Source: Pseudomonas putida
Lineage (GTDB): Bacteria; Pseudomonadota; Gammaproteobacteria; Pseudomonadales; Pseudomonadaceae
Length of the DNA: 64,000 nt
Direction: 5' to 3'
Assembly: GCF_002025705.1 (NCBI RefSeq)
Contig: NZ_CP018846.1
Location: forward strand, 5,819,501-5,883,500
Shown: positions 50,094-58,702 of the stretch, piece after piece
How the letters are laid out: every line of letters starts with the position of its first letter
Position numbering within the stretch: position 1 is the stretch's first letter
The notes under the pieces: model-generated
Told to the model about the DNA's origin: nothing
The model's input: only the letters and a program-made list of their open reading frames with translations
Databases searched by the model: none
Position numbers and translations under genes: made by a program

Positions 50094-51086
50094 TCAACCG
50101 CGGAAATGGCTGGGTGCCACTCCGCTCCAGCGCTGGAACGCGTGGCGGAAACTCGCGGTCTCGCTGAACCCCAGGGTCTCGGCAATCAGGTAGATCGGCA
50201 TCTGCTCATCGGCCAGCAACTGCTTGGCCCGATCAAAGCGCAGTTCATCAAGCAGTTGTTGATAACTGCAGCCCAGCGCCTGCAGGTGCCGACGCAAGGT
50301 CCGCGACGAGCAGTTCATCTGCCGCGCTAGCCCCTCCAGCCCTGGCGCTGCATCCAGTTGTTGCAGCAGGAGCTCGCGTATACGCCCCAGCCAGGCCTGG
50401 CGCCCGGTGAACTCCAGGTTCAGGCGCCGGCAGCGCTCGCTCATGGCCTTGTGGGTAATCGGGTCGGCCAGCGGCAATGGCATATCCAGCCAGCGCCGTT
50501 CGAAGGCAAAGGCGTTGTCCTCGGCGTCAAAGGCCAGCGGACACTGGAATGCCCCGGTGTACAGGCCGTGGTAGCCGGGCCGCGTGTGCTCGAAGCGGGC
50601 GCCGAGCAGCGGCAGCGTGCGACCGAGCAGGTCATCGCAAATCACTTTCAGTGACACCAGGCAGAATTCGGCATTGAAGGCAGCGAGGGCAGGGCTGTCG
50701 TGGTATTCGCTGGCGCTGAACCAGACGCGTTGGCCGTCGTCGACCAGGCGCAGCTTGAAGACTGTTCCCAGCAGTGCCGGATATTGCAGCGCCAGGCGCA
50801 GGGCGTCACCCAAAGTGGCACTGGAGAGCAGGGCGTAACCGAGCATGCCGTAGCACGACACATGCATGCGCCTGCCCAGTTCCAGGCCAATCTCCTCGCG
50901 CCGGGCCACGGCATTGGCGCACACCTGAAGCTCTTGCTGGGTGGTGATACGTGCGTCGCTATGGCCAAGGTCGGCCGGGCCTATGCCGCTGCCGGCGAGC
51001 AGCGTCGTTGCCTCGCAGCCCTCTTCCCGGAACAGATTGAGGATCAGCGAAACCGCGTTGAGGGTGGTCAGGTGGCTGTGCAGCAT
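50094..51086 (-). CDS. AraC-family transcriptional regulator (OruR/ArgR-like N-terminal domain)
   Basis: This 330-residue protein has an N-terminal arabinose-binding-like domain of the OruR type (residues about 20-210; GLELGRRMHVSCYGMLGYALLSSATLGDALRLALQY). A C-terminal AraC double helix-turn-helix (about 235-330) follows: GLEGLARQMNCSSRTLRRHLQALGCSYQQLLDELR, then IAETLGFSETASFRHAFQRWSGVAPSHFR. If the 5.9-kb segment is inverted, its original neighbour would have been aphA and the binding protein, which it may regulate; that is inference. Confidence 0.9.
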   Translation of the reverse strand: MLHSHLTTLNAVSLILNLFREEGCEATTLLAGSGIGPADLGHSDARITTQQELQVCANAVARREEIGLELGRRMHVSCYGMLGYALLSSATLGDALRLALQYPALLGTVFKLRLVDDGQRVWFSASEYHDSPALAAFNAEFCLVSLKVICDDLLGRTLPLLGARFEHTRPGYHGLYTGAFQCPLAFDAEDNAFAFERRWLDMPLPLADPITHKAMSERCRRLNLEFTGRQAWLGRIRELLLQQLDAAPGLEGLARQMNCSSRTLRRHLQALGCSYQQLLDELRFDRAKQLLADEQMPIYLIAETLGFSETASFRHAFQRWSGVAPSHFRG

Positions 51087-51173
51087 GCTCGGTCATCCCG
51101 TGGGCCTGGGAAGCATTATGGAGCAAGTTGTGTGCCGATACCGGTACGGCATGACCGGCGCAGGATCCATCAG

Positions 51174-51209
51174 GCAAAAAAAAGGCCCGGAGCGTGCGCT
51201 CGGGCCTTT
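51174..51209 (-). terminator. Rho-independent terminator of aspA
   Basis: The stem AAAGGCCCG (51181-51189) with CGGGCCTTT (51201-51209) is preceded on the plus strand by a run of A residues, which is the T-run for the minus-strand aspA transcript. It lies about 60 bp after the aspA stop. Confidence 0.88.
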
Positions 51210-51267
51210 GAAAGGTTGAGAGGTGTCTAGTCCCTCGACCTGGTGAGACTGTTTGCAGCGGCCTGAG

Positions 51268-52692
51268 TTACGCCTTCAGCGGAACCAGACGTGGGGCGAT
51301 CATGTTTTCCGGACGCAGGATGTCGTCGAGCATCTCGTCGTCCAGCAGCTTCTCTTCACGCACCAGTTCCAGTACGCCGCGGCCGGTTTCCAGGGCAACG
51401 CGGGCGATACGGGTGGCGTTTTCGTAGCCGATGTACGGGTTCAGGGCGGTGACCAGGCCGATCGAGTGCTCGACCAGTTCACGGCAGCGCTGTTCGTTGG
51501 CAGTGATGCCGACGATGCAGTGCTCGCGCAGCATGTCCATGGCGCGCTGGAGCAGGCGGATCGAGTCGAAGATCTTGTAGGCGATCAGCGGTTCCATCAC
51601 GTTCAGCTGCAGCTGGCCACCTTCGGCGGCGACGGTCAGGGCCAGGTCGTTGCCCATGATGGCGAATGCCACCTGGTTGACGGCCTCAGGAATTACCGGG
51701 TTGACCTTGCCTGGCATGATCGAGCTGCCTGGCTGGCGCGCTGGCAGGTTGATCTCGTTGATGCCGGTGCGCGGGCCGCTGGACAGCAGGCGCAGGTCGT
51801 TGCAGATCTTCGACAGCTTGACCGCGGTACGCTTGAGCATGCCGGAGAACAGCACGAAGGCGCCCATGTCGGAGGTGGCTTCGATCAGGTCGGCAGCCGG
51901 TACCAGCGGCTGGCCGCTGATGGTGGCCAGGCGTTGTACGGCCAGGGCCTGGTAGCCCGGGTCGGCGTTGATGCCGGTACCGATGGCGGTACCACCCAGG
52001 TTGATTTCGGTCAGCAGTTCCGGAGCCAGCGAGCGCAGGCGCTGCAGGTCTTCGGTCATGGTGGTGGCGAAGGCGCGGAATTCCTGGCCCAGGGTCATCG
52101 GCACGGCATCCTGCAGCTGGGTGCGGCCCATCTTCAGTACGTGGTCGAATTCCTTGCCTTTGGCAGCGAAGGCCTGAATCAGGCTGTCGAGGCTGGCCAG
52201 CAGCGCGTCATGGCCCAGCAGCAGGCCCAGGCGGATGGCGGTCGGGTAGGCGTCGTTGGTCGACTGCGCCATGTTCACGTCGTTGTTCGGGTGCAGGTAC
52301 TGGTACTCACCCTTCTGGTGGCCCATGGCCTCCAGCGCGACGTTGGCGATGACTTCGTTCGCGTTCATGTTGGTGGAAGTACCGGCACCACCCTGGATCA
52401 TGTCCACCACGAACTGGTCGTGGTAATCGCCTTTGATCAGGCGGGCGCAGGCTGCACTGATGGCAGCGTGCTTGGCATCGCTCAGGTGACCCAGCTCACG
52501 GTTGGCGTCGGCAGCAGCCTGCTTGACCATGGCCAGGGCCACGACCAGCTTCGGGTAGTGCGACAGCGGAACACCGGAGAGATGGAAGTTGTTGGCAGCG
52601 CGCAGGGTCTGGATGCCGTAGTAGGCATCGGCAGGGACTTCAAGGGTACCAAGCAGATCTTTTTCGACGCGGAACGATGCAGCGGAGGACAT
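51268..52692 (-). CDS. aspA: Aspartate ammonia-lyase
   Basis: This 474-residue enzyme of the fumarase/aspartase superfamily deaminates L-aspartate to fumarate. It has FRVEKDLLGTLEVPADAYYGIQTLRAANNF at the N-terminus, GGAGTSTNMNANEVIAN and HPNNDVNMAQSTNDAYPTA, and the catalytic-serine signature GSSIMPGKVNP (about residues 322-332). The start at 52692 removes an 11-residue unconserved extension. It is divergent from a LysR gene, its probable regulator. A terminator follows. Confidence 0.96.
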   Translation of the reverse strand: MSSAASFRVEKDLLGTLEVPADAYYGIQTLRAANNFHLSGVPLSHYPKLVVALAMVKQAAADANRELGHLSDAKHAAISAACARLIKGDYHDQFVVDMIQGGAGTSTNMNANEVIANVALEAMGHQKGEYQYLHPNNDVNMAQSTNDAYPTAIRLGLLLGHDALLASLDSLIQAFAAKGKEFDHVLKMGRTQLQDAVPMTLGQEFRAFATTMTEDLQRLRSLAPELLTEINLGGTAIGTGINADPGYQALAVQRLATISGQPLVPAADLIEATSDMGAFVLFSGMLKRTAVKLSKICNDLRLLSSGPRTGINEINLPARQPGSSIMPGKVNPVIPEAVNQVAFAIMGNDLALTVAAEGGQLQLNVMEPLIAYKIFDSIRLLQRAMDMLREHCIVGITANEQRCRELVEHSIGLVTALNPYIGYENATRIARVALETGRGVLELVREEKLLDDEMLDDILRPENMIAPRLVPLKA

Positions 52693-52874
52693 GATGGATA
52701 TCATCTCGATTTTGACCCGGCACATGCCGGAATGGCGCCAATCCTAGGCCTGAAGGGGATTTTGCGGCCAATGCTGTTGCACGCTAACCTATGCACAAAC
52801 GGCATAGTGTTTCATGTGACGCCAATTGACATTCGAGCGTGTTCCATTTTGGTGCACGCCGGGAGATCTGCTTC

Positions 52875-53792
52875 ATGAACCTCGAAAGCAAGTGGCTGGA
52901 GGACTTCAGTGCCTTGGCCTCCACCCGCAGTTTTTCCCAGGCGGCAGAGCGGCGTTTCGTAACGCAACCCGCCTTCAGCCGGCGCATACGCAGCCTTGAA
53001 GCAGCGCTGGGCCTGACTTTGGTGAATCGTTCCCGCACGCCTATAGAGCTGACCGAGGCAGGACAGCTGTTTCTCGTCACCGCGCGTACCGTTGTCGACC
53101 AGTTGAGCGAAGTTCTTCGTCACTTGCACCACCTTGAAGGTGGCCAGGGCGAGGTGATCCAGGTGGCTGCCGCGCACTCCCTGGCATCGGGCTTTTTCCC
53201 ACGCTGGGTGGCCCAGTTACGCAACGATGGTTTGAACATTGCCACCCGCCTGGTTGCGACTAACGTAGGGGATGCGGTGCACGCCCTGCGTGAAGGTGGC
53301 TGCGACCTGATGCTGGCTTTCTACGACCCCGATGCGGCGCTGCAGATGGACGCCGAAATCTTCCCGTCGCTGCACATGGGCACCACCGAGATGCTGCCGG
53401 TGTGTACGGTGGGTGCCGACGGCAAGCCCATGTTCGACCTGGAAGGCGATGCCAGCGTGCCTCTGCTGGCCTACAGTGCTGGGGCGTTTCTTGGGCGTTC
53501 GGTGAACCTGCTGCTACGCCAGCGCAACCTGCGCTACACCACTGTTTATGAAACGGCGATGGCTGACAGCCTCAAGAGCATGGCGCTGGAGGGTATGGGG
53601 ATAGCCTGGGTGCCGCGCCTGTCGATGCGGGGTGAACTGGAGCGCGGTGAACTGGTGGTCTGCGGGGGCAGCCAATGGCATGTGCCGCTGGAAATCCGCC
53701 TTTACCGCTGCGCGCTGGTACGCAAGGCCAATGTGCGTCTGCTGTGGCGCAAGCTGGAGTCGGCAGGCGGCCCGGGCGAGGCGTCAGTTTGA
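52875..53792 (+). CDS. LysR-family transcriptional regulator divergent from aspA
   Basis: This 305-residue protein has a LysR helix-turn-helix at residues about 5-62 (WLEDFSALASTRSFSQAAERRFVTQPAFSRRIRSLEA). The effector domain (about 90-300) has AAHSLASGFFPRWVAQLRND and ETAMADSLKSMALEGMGIAWVP. The start at ATG 52875 gives MNLESKWLEDF; an in-frame ATG 12 codons earlier is less likely. It is divergent from aspA across 182 bp, and its end overlaps the next convergent gene by 9 bp. The likely target is aspA or aspartate metabolism. Confidence 0.9.
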   Translation: MNLESKWLEDFSALASTRSFSQAAERRFVTQPAFSRRIRSLEAALGLTLVNRSRTPIELTEAGQLFLVTARTVVDQLSEVLRHLHHLEGGQGEVIQVAAAHSLASGFFPRWVAQLRNDGLNIATRLVATNVGDAVHALREGGCDLMLAFYDPDAALQMDAEIFPSLHMGTTEMLPVCTVGADGKPMFDLEGDASVPLLAYSAGAFLGRSVNLLLRQRNLRYTTVYETAMADSLKSMALEGMGIAWVPRLSMRGELERGELVVCGGSQWHVPLEIRLYRCALVRKANVRLLWRKLESAGGPGEASV

Positions 53793-54413
53793 GTTGTTCC
53801 TGAGGTAGTCGGCAATGGCCGCTCGGTTCTGCTCGCTGTAGCGGTAGCAGTTTGAGCGCAGCACGATGCGCGCGGGAACCATGTAGGTTTCGCAGAACCA
53901 GCCGTTGAAGTCGGTCCTGGCATTTTCGTGGGTGGCGGAAAGCATATGGCCGAGTTGGTGGCCGGGTATCGCATAGGTGGTCATCGAAGCGATTGCGGTA
54001 TTGCCATTGACGTGAGCGAGCCCTGCGACGCAGTTCAGCCCACTTCGGTCATAGCTGTCCTTGGTCAGCAGCAAATCCTTGTTCATGAAGGAGAAAGGCC
54101 TGGCCGAACGTTGGACACTTATTTCATCGGTGAAGGCATCGAGTATCTGGTTCGATGACATCGCGCGATAGTCGATGTCGGTGAGGCCCGCAATGGCGCG
54201 TTGAAAGATCACTTCGATCGGGTGCTGCGTGAATGAGCGCATTTCGTCCAGCCAATGTTGGAAGAGGTCATCATGCAGCTGCTGATCGCTGATGCCTGCC
54301 AGCTCATCATGAGGATAGACCGTGATCACCAGCGTTCTGGCAGCCCAGGCTGACGGTAGGAACAGGCTGTAAACGAGGCTGATAGCGAGCGCGATGTAGC
54401 GGGTATTGAGCAT
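53784..54413 (-). CDS. Secreted protein with degenerate metzincin-like zinc motif
   Basis: This 209-residue protein has a signal peptide (MLNTRYIALAISLVYSLFLPSAWA). The mature part begins RTLVITVYPHDELAG. Near residue 150 stands HQLGHMLSATHE, which fits the metzincin pattern HxxxHxxxxxH, but with Gln for the catalytic Glu and Ser for the usual Gly. Two cysteines near the C-terminus (WFCETY, SNCYRY) and one in LNCVAG could form disulfides. The start at 54413 is chosen for the signal peptide. No family was recognised. It could be an inactive or altered peptidase. Confidence 0.7.
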   Translation of the reverse strand: MLNTRYIALAISLVYSLFLPSAWAARTLVITVYPHDELAGISDQQLHDDLFQHWLDEMRSFTQHPIEVIFQRAIAGLTDIDYRAMSSNQILDAFTDEISVQRSARPFSFMNKDLLLTKDSYDRSGLNCVAGLAHVNGNTAIASMTTYAIPGHQLGHMLSATHENARTDFNGWFCETYMVPARIVLRSNCYRYSEQNRAAIADYLRNNSN

Positions 54414-54564
54414 CTTTGGGTCCTTCGATGACGACCGGGGTCGAAAGGGCGAATTTTCCGGAGCAAGCACACCGTCGGTCAGAAGGAAAAGTTGTCCCGC
54501 GAGACAGCTTGCCCTTTGATCCGACATGTGCTTGTGGGGGTGGGCGGCCCGCCCAGAAATACGC

Positions 54565-54668
54565 TACAATCCCGCGCCTTCGGCCGACCCGGTCGATTCA
54601 GAATCCGTATGACGAGCCACGCCGGTCCACCTGCGTGGCTTGTTGCTTTTAGCGCGCCAGAAGGCGCT
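54565..54668 (+). promoter_or_regulatory. purE promoter and structured leader
   Basis: A -10-like TACAAT lies at 54565-54570; no clear -35 is visible. The leader then holds a hairpin AGCCACGC (54615-54622) / GCGTGGCT (54633-54640) followed by a T-rich stretch, and a smaller AGCGC/GCGCT stem just before the AGGAG of purE. The first hairpin could attenuate, but its T-run is interrupted. Nucleotide-responsive control is a guess. Confidence 0.4.
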
Positions 54669-54686
54669 TGCAGGAGAGGCTCGACG

Positions 54687-55178
54687 ATGAGTGCACTGGT
54701 TGGCGTGATCATGGGCTCCAAGTCCGATTGGTCCACCCTTAGCCACACCGCCGATATGCTGGAAAAACTCGGCATTCCCTACGAAGTGAAGGTGGTTTCC
54801 GCCCACCGCACCCCGGACTTGCTGTTCCAGTACGCCGAAGAGGCTGAAGGGCGTGGTATCGAGGTGATCATTGCGGGTGCCGGTGGCGCTGCCCACCTGC
54901 CAGGCATGTGTGCCGCCAAGACCCACCTGCCGGTGCTGGGCGTACCGGTCCAGTCGTCGATGCTGTCGGGCGTCGATTCGCTGCTGTCGATCGTGCAGAT
55001 GCCTGCCGGCGTGCCGGTTGCCACCCTGGCTATCGGCCGTGCTGGCGCCGTCAACGCCGCACTGCTGTCGGCGAGCATCCTGGGCGCCAAGTACCCGCAG
55101 TACCACGCGGCACTCAAGCAGTTCCGCACCGAGCAGACCGACACCGTGCTGGACAATCCAGACCCGCGCCAGGCTTGA
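54687..55178 (+). CDS. purE: N5-carboxyaminoimidazole ribonucleotide mutase
   Basis: This 163-residue class I PurE isomerises N5-CAIR to CAIR in purine synthesis. It has GVIMGSKSDWSTL at the N-terminus, the catalytic-His segment VVSAHRTPDLL, GAGGAAHLPGMCAAKTHLPVLGVPV and a SILSIVQMPAGVPVAT-type loop. The start ATG 54687 has AGGAG upstream; a long in-frame upstream extension is not real. It lies 10 bp before purK, with which it acts in sequence. Confidence 0.97.
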   Translation: MSALVGVIMGSKSDWSTLSHTADMLEKLGIPYEVKVVSAHRTPDLLFQYAEEAEGRGIEVIIAGAGGAAHLPGMCAAKTHLPVLGVPVQSSMLSGVDSLLSIVQMPAGVPVATLAIGRAGAVNAALLSASILGAKYPQYHAALKQFRTEQTDTVLDNPDPRQA

Positions 55179-55188
55179 GGCTGAACCC

Positions 55189-56271
55189 ATGAAGATCGGT
55201 GTAATCGGTGGCGGCCAACTGGGCCGCATGCTGGCCCTGGCGGGCACCCCGCTGGGCATGAACTTCGCCTTCCTCGACCCGGCGCCGGACGCCTGTGCCG
55301 CCCCGCTGGGCGAGCACCTGCGTGCCGACTACGGCGACCAGGACCACTTGCGCCAGCTGGCCGACGAAGTCGACCTGGTGACCTTCGAATTCGAAAGCGT
55401 CCCGGCCGAGACCGTGGCTTTCCTGTCGCAATTCGTCCCGGTCTACCCGAGCGCCGAAGCCCTGCGCATTGCCCGCGACCGCCTGTTCGAGAAGAGCATG
55501 TTCCGCGACCTGGGTATCCCGACCCCAGCGTTCGCCGACATCCTTTCGCAGGCAGACCTGGATGCGGCGGTCGCCAGCATCGGCCTGCCGGCTGTGCTCA
55601 AGACCCGCACCCTGGGCTACGACGGCAAGGGCCAGAAGGTTCTGCGTACGCCTGAAGATGTGGTCGGCACCTTCGCCGAACTGGGCAGCGTACCCTGCCT
55701 GCTGGAAGGCTTCGTACCATTCACCGGCGAAGTATCGCTGGTGGCTGTGCGTGCCCGCGATGGCGAAACCCGCTTCTACCCGCTGGTGCACAACACCCAC
55801 GAGAGCGGCATCCTGCGTCTGTCGGTGGCCAGCGAGGCGCACCCGCTGCAGGGCCTGGCCGAAGACTATGTCGGCCGTGTGCTCAAGCAGTTGGACTATG
55901 TCGGCGTGATGGCTTTCGAGTTCTTCGAAGTCGACGGTGGCCTGAAGGCCAACGAAATCGCCCCGCGTGTGCACAACTCCGGGCACTGGACCATCGAAGG
56001 CGCCGAGTGCAGCCAGTTCGAGAACCACCTGCGTGCCATTGCCGGCCTGCCGCTGGGTTCGACCGCCAAGGTCGGTGAAAGCGCCATGCTCAACTTTATT
56101 GGCGAAGTACCGGCGGTGGACAAGGTTGTGGCCATCGACGATTGCCATCTGCACCATTACGGCAAGGCCTTCAAGGTCGGGCGCAAGGTCGGCCACGCCA
56201 CCCTGCGCTGCCAGGACATGGGCACCCTCAAGGCCAGGATCGCTGAAGTAGAGGCGTTGATCAGCAACTGA
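55189..56271 (+). CDS. purK: N5-carboxyaminoimidazole ribonucleotide synthase
   Basis: This 360-residue ATP-grasp enzyme converts AIR, ATP and bicarbonate to N5-CAIR. It has IGVIGGGQLGRMLALAGTPLG at the N-terminus, the ATP-grasp segments LPAVLKTRTLGYDGKGQKVL and LLEGFVPFTGEVSLVAVR, and NEIAPRVHNSGHWTIEGAECSQFENHLRA. The start is ATG 55189. It is operonic with purE. A long hairpin follows it at 56307. Confidence 0.97.
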   Translation: MKIGVIGGGQLGRMLALAGTPLGMNFAFLDPAPDACAAPLGEHLRADYGDQDHLRQLADEVDLVTFEFESVPAETVAFLSQFVPVYPSAEALRIARDRLFEKSMFRDLGIPTPAFADILSQADLDAAVASIGLPAVLKTRTLGYDGKGQKVLRTPEDVVGTFAELGSVPCLLEGFVPFTGEVSLVAVRARDGETRFYPLVHNTHESGILRLSVASEAHPLQGLAEDYVGRVLKQLDYVGVMAFEFFEVDGGLKANEIAPRVHNSGHWTIEGAECSQFENHLRAIAGLPLGSTAKVGESAMLNFIGEVPAVDKVVAIDDCHLHHYGKAFKVGRKVGHATLRCQDMGTLKARIAEVEALISN

Positions 56272-56306
56272 TCGAAGCGCTCGATCGAACTTCTGCCAGC
56301 GGCTTG

Positions 56307-56374
56307 CCCTCTGAAATGGCAACAAGCCAAAGCGCTGTCTAGGCTTTGGCTTGTTCCATCTTCATTTCAGAGGG
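56307..56374 (+). promoter_or_regulatory. Long two-part hairpin after purK holding the next gene's ribosome binding site
   Basis: The outer stem CCCTCTGAAATG (56307-56318) pairs with 56363-56374, and the inner stem AACAAGCCAAAGC (56321-56333) pairs with 56343-56355. Both are perfect and are joined by a small asymmetric internal loop. The right outer arm contains AGAGGG, the ribosome binding site 6 nt before the ATG at 56381. There is no T-run. It could act as a structured purK 3' end and as a block to translation of the next gene. Confidence 0.65.
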
Positions 56375-56380
56375 ACTGCC

Positions 56381-56626
56381 ATGGGCATCATTGGAACCAT
56401 CTTCATCGGCCTCATCGTCGGCTTGCTGGCCCGCTTCCTCAAGCCGGGCGACGACAGCATGGGCTGGATCATGACCATTCTGCTGGGTATAGCCGGTTCC
56501 CTGCTCGCCACCTATGGCGGCCAGGCGCTGGGGATCTACCAGGCGGGTCAGGCTGCAGGATTCGTCGGTGCGCTGGTGGGTGCGATCATCCTTCTGGTGA
56601 TCTACGGATTCATCAAGAAACGCTGA
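56381..56626 (+). CDS. GlsB/YeaQ/YmgE family small membrane protein
   Basis: This 81-residue protein has three hydrophobic helices: IIGTIFIGLIVGLLARFL, then MTILLGIAGSLLATYG and FVGALVGAIILLVIYGFI. It has the family's loop KPGDDSMGWIMTILLG. Members are called stress-response or transglycosylase-associated proteins, but their function is not settled. The start at 56381 is supported by AGAGGG 6 nt upstream, which is buried in a long hairpin. It stands alone between purK and a DUF3299 gene. Confidence 0.9.
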   Translation: MGIIGTIFIGLIVGLLARFLKPGDDSMGWIMTILLGIAGSLLATYGGQALGIYQAGQAAGFVGALVGAIILLVIYGFIKKR

Positions 56627-56675
56627 ATACTGGTTAGAATGCCCGGCAATTCATCGCGAGTTGCCGAGCGTTTCC

Positions 56676-57209
56676 ATGCGTGCCTTTTTCCTCATTCCCT
56701 TGTTCCTGGCCAGTACCCTGGCCCATGCCGAACTGCCTGAAACCGACTGGCTGGAGCTTATGCCCAAGTCGGACCAGAAGGCGCTCGAAGAAATGCCCGA
56801 AATCGACCACAACTCGCCGGAGGCCAATGGCACCTTCACGGCCAAAGGTGGCCTCAAGCAGAGCAAGGGCCTGCCCGCGGTGATGTATTCGACCAAGACC
56901 GTGGCAGCCATGAACGGCAAGGACATCCGCCTCGGCGGCTACCCGGTGCCGCTGGAGAGCGATGCCAAGGGCAACAGCACCTTGTTCTTCCTTGTGCCTT
57001 ACCCTGGCGCCTGCATCCACGTGCCGCCGCCACCGCCCAACCAGCTGGTGTTGGTGCGTTATCCGAAGGGGTTGAAGATCGATGACATCTACACACCGCT
57101 ATGGGTCAGCGGCAAGCTGAAGGTAGAGAAGGTCAGCAATGACCTGGCCGATGCGGCCTATGCGCTGGATGCGGGGAAGGTGAGGGTGGTGGAAGACGCC
57201 GATCTCTGA
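56676..57209 (+). CDS. DUF3299 family secreted protein
   Basis: This 177-residue protein has a signal peptide (MRAFFLIPLFLASTLAHA) and the DUF3299 core IRLGGYPVPLESDAKGNSTLFFLVPYPGACIHVPPPPPNQLVLVRY (residues about 88-133). That core has a single Cys-His pair (GACIHVPPPP) that may bind metal. DUF3299 proteins often occur with metal-transport loci, but here it is isolated. The start ATG 56676 is chosen for the signal peptide. A REP pair follows. Confidence 0.87.
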   Translation: MRAFFLIPLFLASTLAHAELPETDWLELMPKSDQKALEEMPEIDHNSPEANGTFTAKGGLKQSKGLPAVMYSTKTVAAMNGKDIRLGGYPVPLESDAKGNSTLFFLVPYPGACIHVPPPPPNQLVLVRYPKGLKIDDIYTPLWVSGKLKVEKVSNDLADAAYALDAGKVRVVEDADL

Positions 57210-57220
57210 TCTCCCGTGCT

Positions 57221-57315
57221 GGCCTCTTCGCGGGTAAACCCGCTCCCACAAGGTTCTCCACAGTTTCGAAACCTGTGGATACACCTGTGGGAGCGGGTTT
57301 ACCCGCGAAAGGGCC
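57221..57315. repeat. REP pair, GTAAAC subtype
   Basis: The left arm starts GGCCTCTTCGCGGGTAAACC. The right arm (57284-57315) is its near-perfect inverse, ending GGGTTTACCCGCGAAAGGGC. The spacer itself contains a small dyad (CCACAGTTTCGAAACCTGTGG). Both arms are the same subtype. It lies between the convergent DUF3299 and mutarotase genes. Confidence 0.92.
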
Positions 57316-57334
57316 AGACTTGCTAAAGCAGGAT

Positions 57335-58231
57335 TCAGATCACTACGCTACCGATCCTCACCTGCAGAGATCGGCTGCCCCCGGGCTTGAGCTCCACCAC
57401 ATCATCCCAGACATTCGCCGTCTCGATGCACAGCATCCGCTGCCAGCCGTCATCGGCCATGTCCGCCAGCTCCTTGGCCCGCTCGGTCCATGGGTTCCAG
57501 ATCACCGCCGAGCGCGACCCGCTGCAGGTCAAGGTAATCCGCCGGTCCCAGTGTGAATCGACGATGCTCAGCTGCTGCGGCGTATCCAGGTAGATCCGGT
57601 CGGTTTCCCCGGTAAACGCCAACGCGCCTTGCTGCTGGCGCTGTTCCCAGTCGGCCAGGGTCTCGATGTACTGCAGCCCCTCGACCCCTTCGACGCGCGC
57701 CTGGCGCACGTCACTGACGGCGAAATAGCTGTGCAGGGCCTGGCTGATGGTCACGGGGCTGTTGCCCAGGTTGCGGCTGGTCAGGCTCAGTTCGAGCTCA
57801 TCGCCCAGCACCACCAACAACTTGAGTTCAACCTCATGCGGCCAATCCGGCAGGTCACCCTGGGCCTCGGGCAGGCCGAATTCGATGCGCAGCGTATTGC
57901 CCGTTTCTTCGATGCCCAGCAACTGCCAGTCACGCGTGCGCGCCAGGCCATGGGCGGGCGCCTGCTCGCCATGGAACATCGCTTGTACCGATGCGGGATT
58001 GCGCTGCAGGTTGCCAAACCACGGCCAGCACACCGGCACACCGGCACGCACCGATTTGCCCTGGCGGAAGATGGCCTGGTCGCTCAGCCACAGCAGCGGT
58101 GGCTCGCCAACACGCTGGTAGCTGAGGATCTGCGCGCCCTGCTGGGCGATCAGTAGTTCGGCGCGGTCGCTGCTGATGCGCCAGCAGTTGAGTTCGCCGT
58201 GTTGCTCGGATTCGACCTTGAAGGTAGCCAT
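57335..58231 (-). CDS. D-hexose-6-phosphate mutarotase (YeaD-like)
   Basis: This 298-residue aldose-epimerase-fold protein has LIAQQGAQILSYQRVGEPPLLWLS, the YeaD signature SVRAGVPVCWPWFGN, AHGLARTRDWQLLG with its catalytic His, and SQALHSYFAVSDV. A C-terminal VIWNPWTERAKELADMADDGWQRMLCIETANV holds the catalytic Glu. It interconverts anomers of glucose-6-phosphate. The start at 58231 drops a 17-residue extension. It is followed on the same strand by a thioesterase gene 72 bp upstream in its own direction. Confidence 0.92.
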   Translation of the reverse strand: MATFKVESEQHGELNCWRISSDRAELLIAQQGAQILSYQRVGEPPLLWLSDQAIFRQGKSVRAGVPVCWPWFGNLQRNPASVQAMFHGEQAPAHGLARTRDWQLLGIEETGNTLRIEFGLPEAQGDLPDWPHEVELKLLVVLGDELELSLTSRNLGNSPVTISQALHSYFAVSDVRQARVEGVEGLQYIETLADWEQRQQQGALAFTGETDRIYLDTPQQLSIVDSHWDRRITLTCSGSRSAVIWNPWTERAKELADMADDGWQRMLCIETANVWDDVVELKPGGSRSLQVRIGSVVI

Positions 58232-58303
58232 TGCGCTCGTCTCATTGATTGCCTGTGGGCCCTTGGACCCGATGACGTGCAATGAGTTTACCGCTCGCCA
58301 GGC

Positions 58304-58702
58304 TCAGCGACGAGGCACAGAGCGGGTTCGGCCACTGCCGTCGATGGCAACGAACACGAATGTCGCTTCGGTGACCTTGCGCCATTCGCTGGACAGCGGG
58401 TCATCGCTCCACACCTCGACCATCATGCGGATCGAGCTGCGGCCGATTTCCAGGGTCTGGGTATAGAACGACAGTTGCGCGCCCACGGCCACCGGCACGA
58501 GGAACGCCATGCGGTCGATGGACACCGTGGCCACCCGGCCACCGGCGACGCGGCTGGCCATGGCGGTGCCGGCAAGGTCCATCTGTGCGACCAGCCAGCC
58601 GCCAAAGATGTCGCCAAAGCCGTTGGTTTCGCGCGGCAGCGCGGTGATTTGCAAGGCCAGATCGCCTTGCGGGATAGGATCTTCTTGTTCGAGCTCAATC
58701 AT
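58304..58702 (-). CDS. Acyl-CoA thioesterase (hotdog fold)
   Basis: This 132-residue single-hotdog enzyme of the YciA type has ETNGFGDIFGGWLVAQMDLAGTAMASRVAGGRVATVSIDRM, with the active-site Asn, Gly-Gly and Asp. VTEATFVFVAIDGSGRTRSVP follows at the end. The start at 58702 (MIELEQEDPIPQGDLALQ) is chosen over an upstream ATG. It is a second member of the family in the window, shorter than the one at 24990 because it lacks the basic tail. The substrate is unknown. Confidence 0.9.
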   Translation of the reverse strand: MIELEQEDPIPQGDLALQITALPRETNGFGDIFGGWLVAQMDLAGTAMASRVAGGRVATVSIDRMAFLVPVAVGAQLSFYTQTLEIGRSSIRMMVEVWSDDPLSSEWRKVTEATFVFVAIDGSGRTRSVPRR

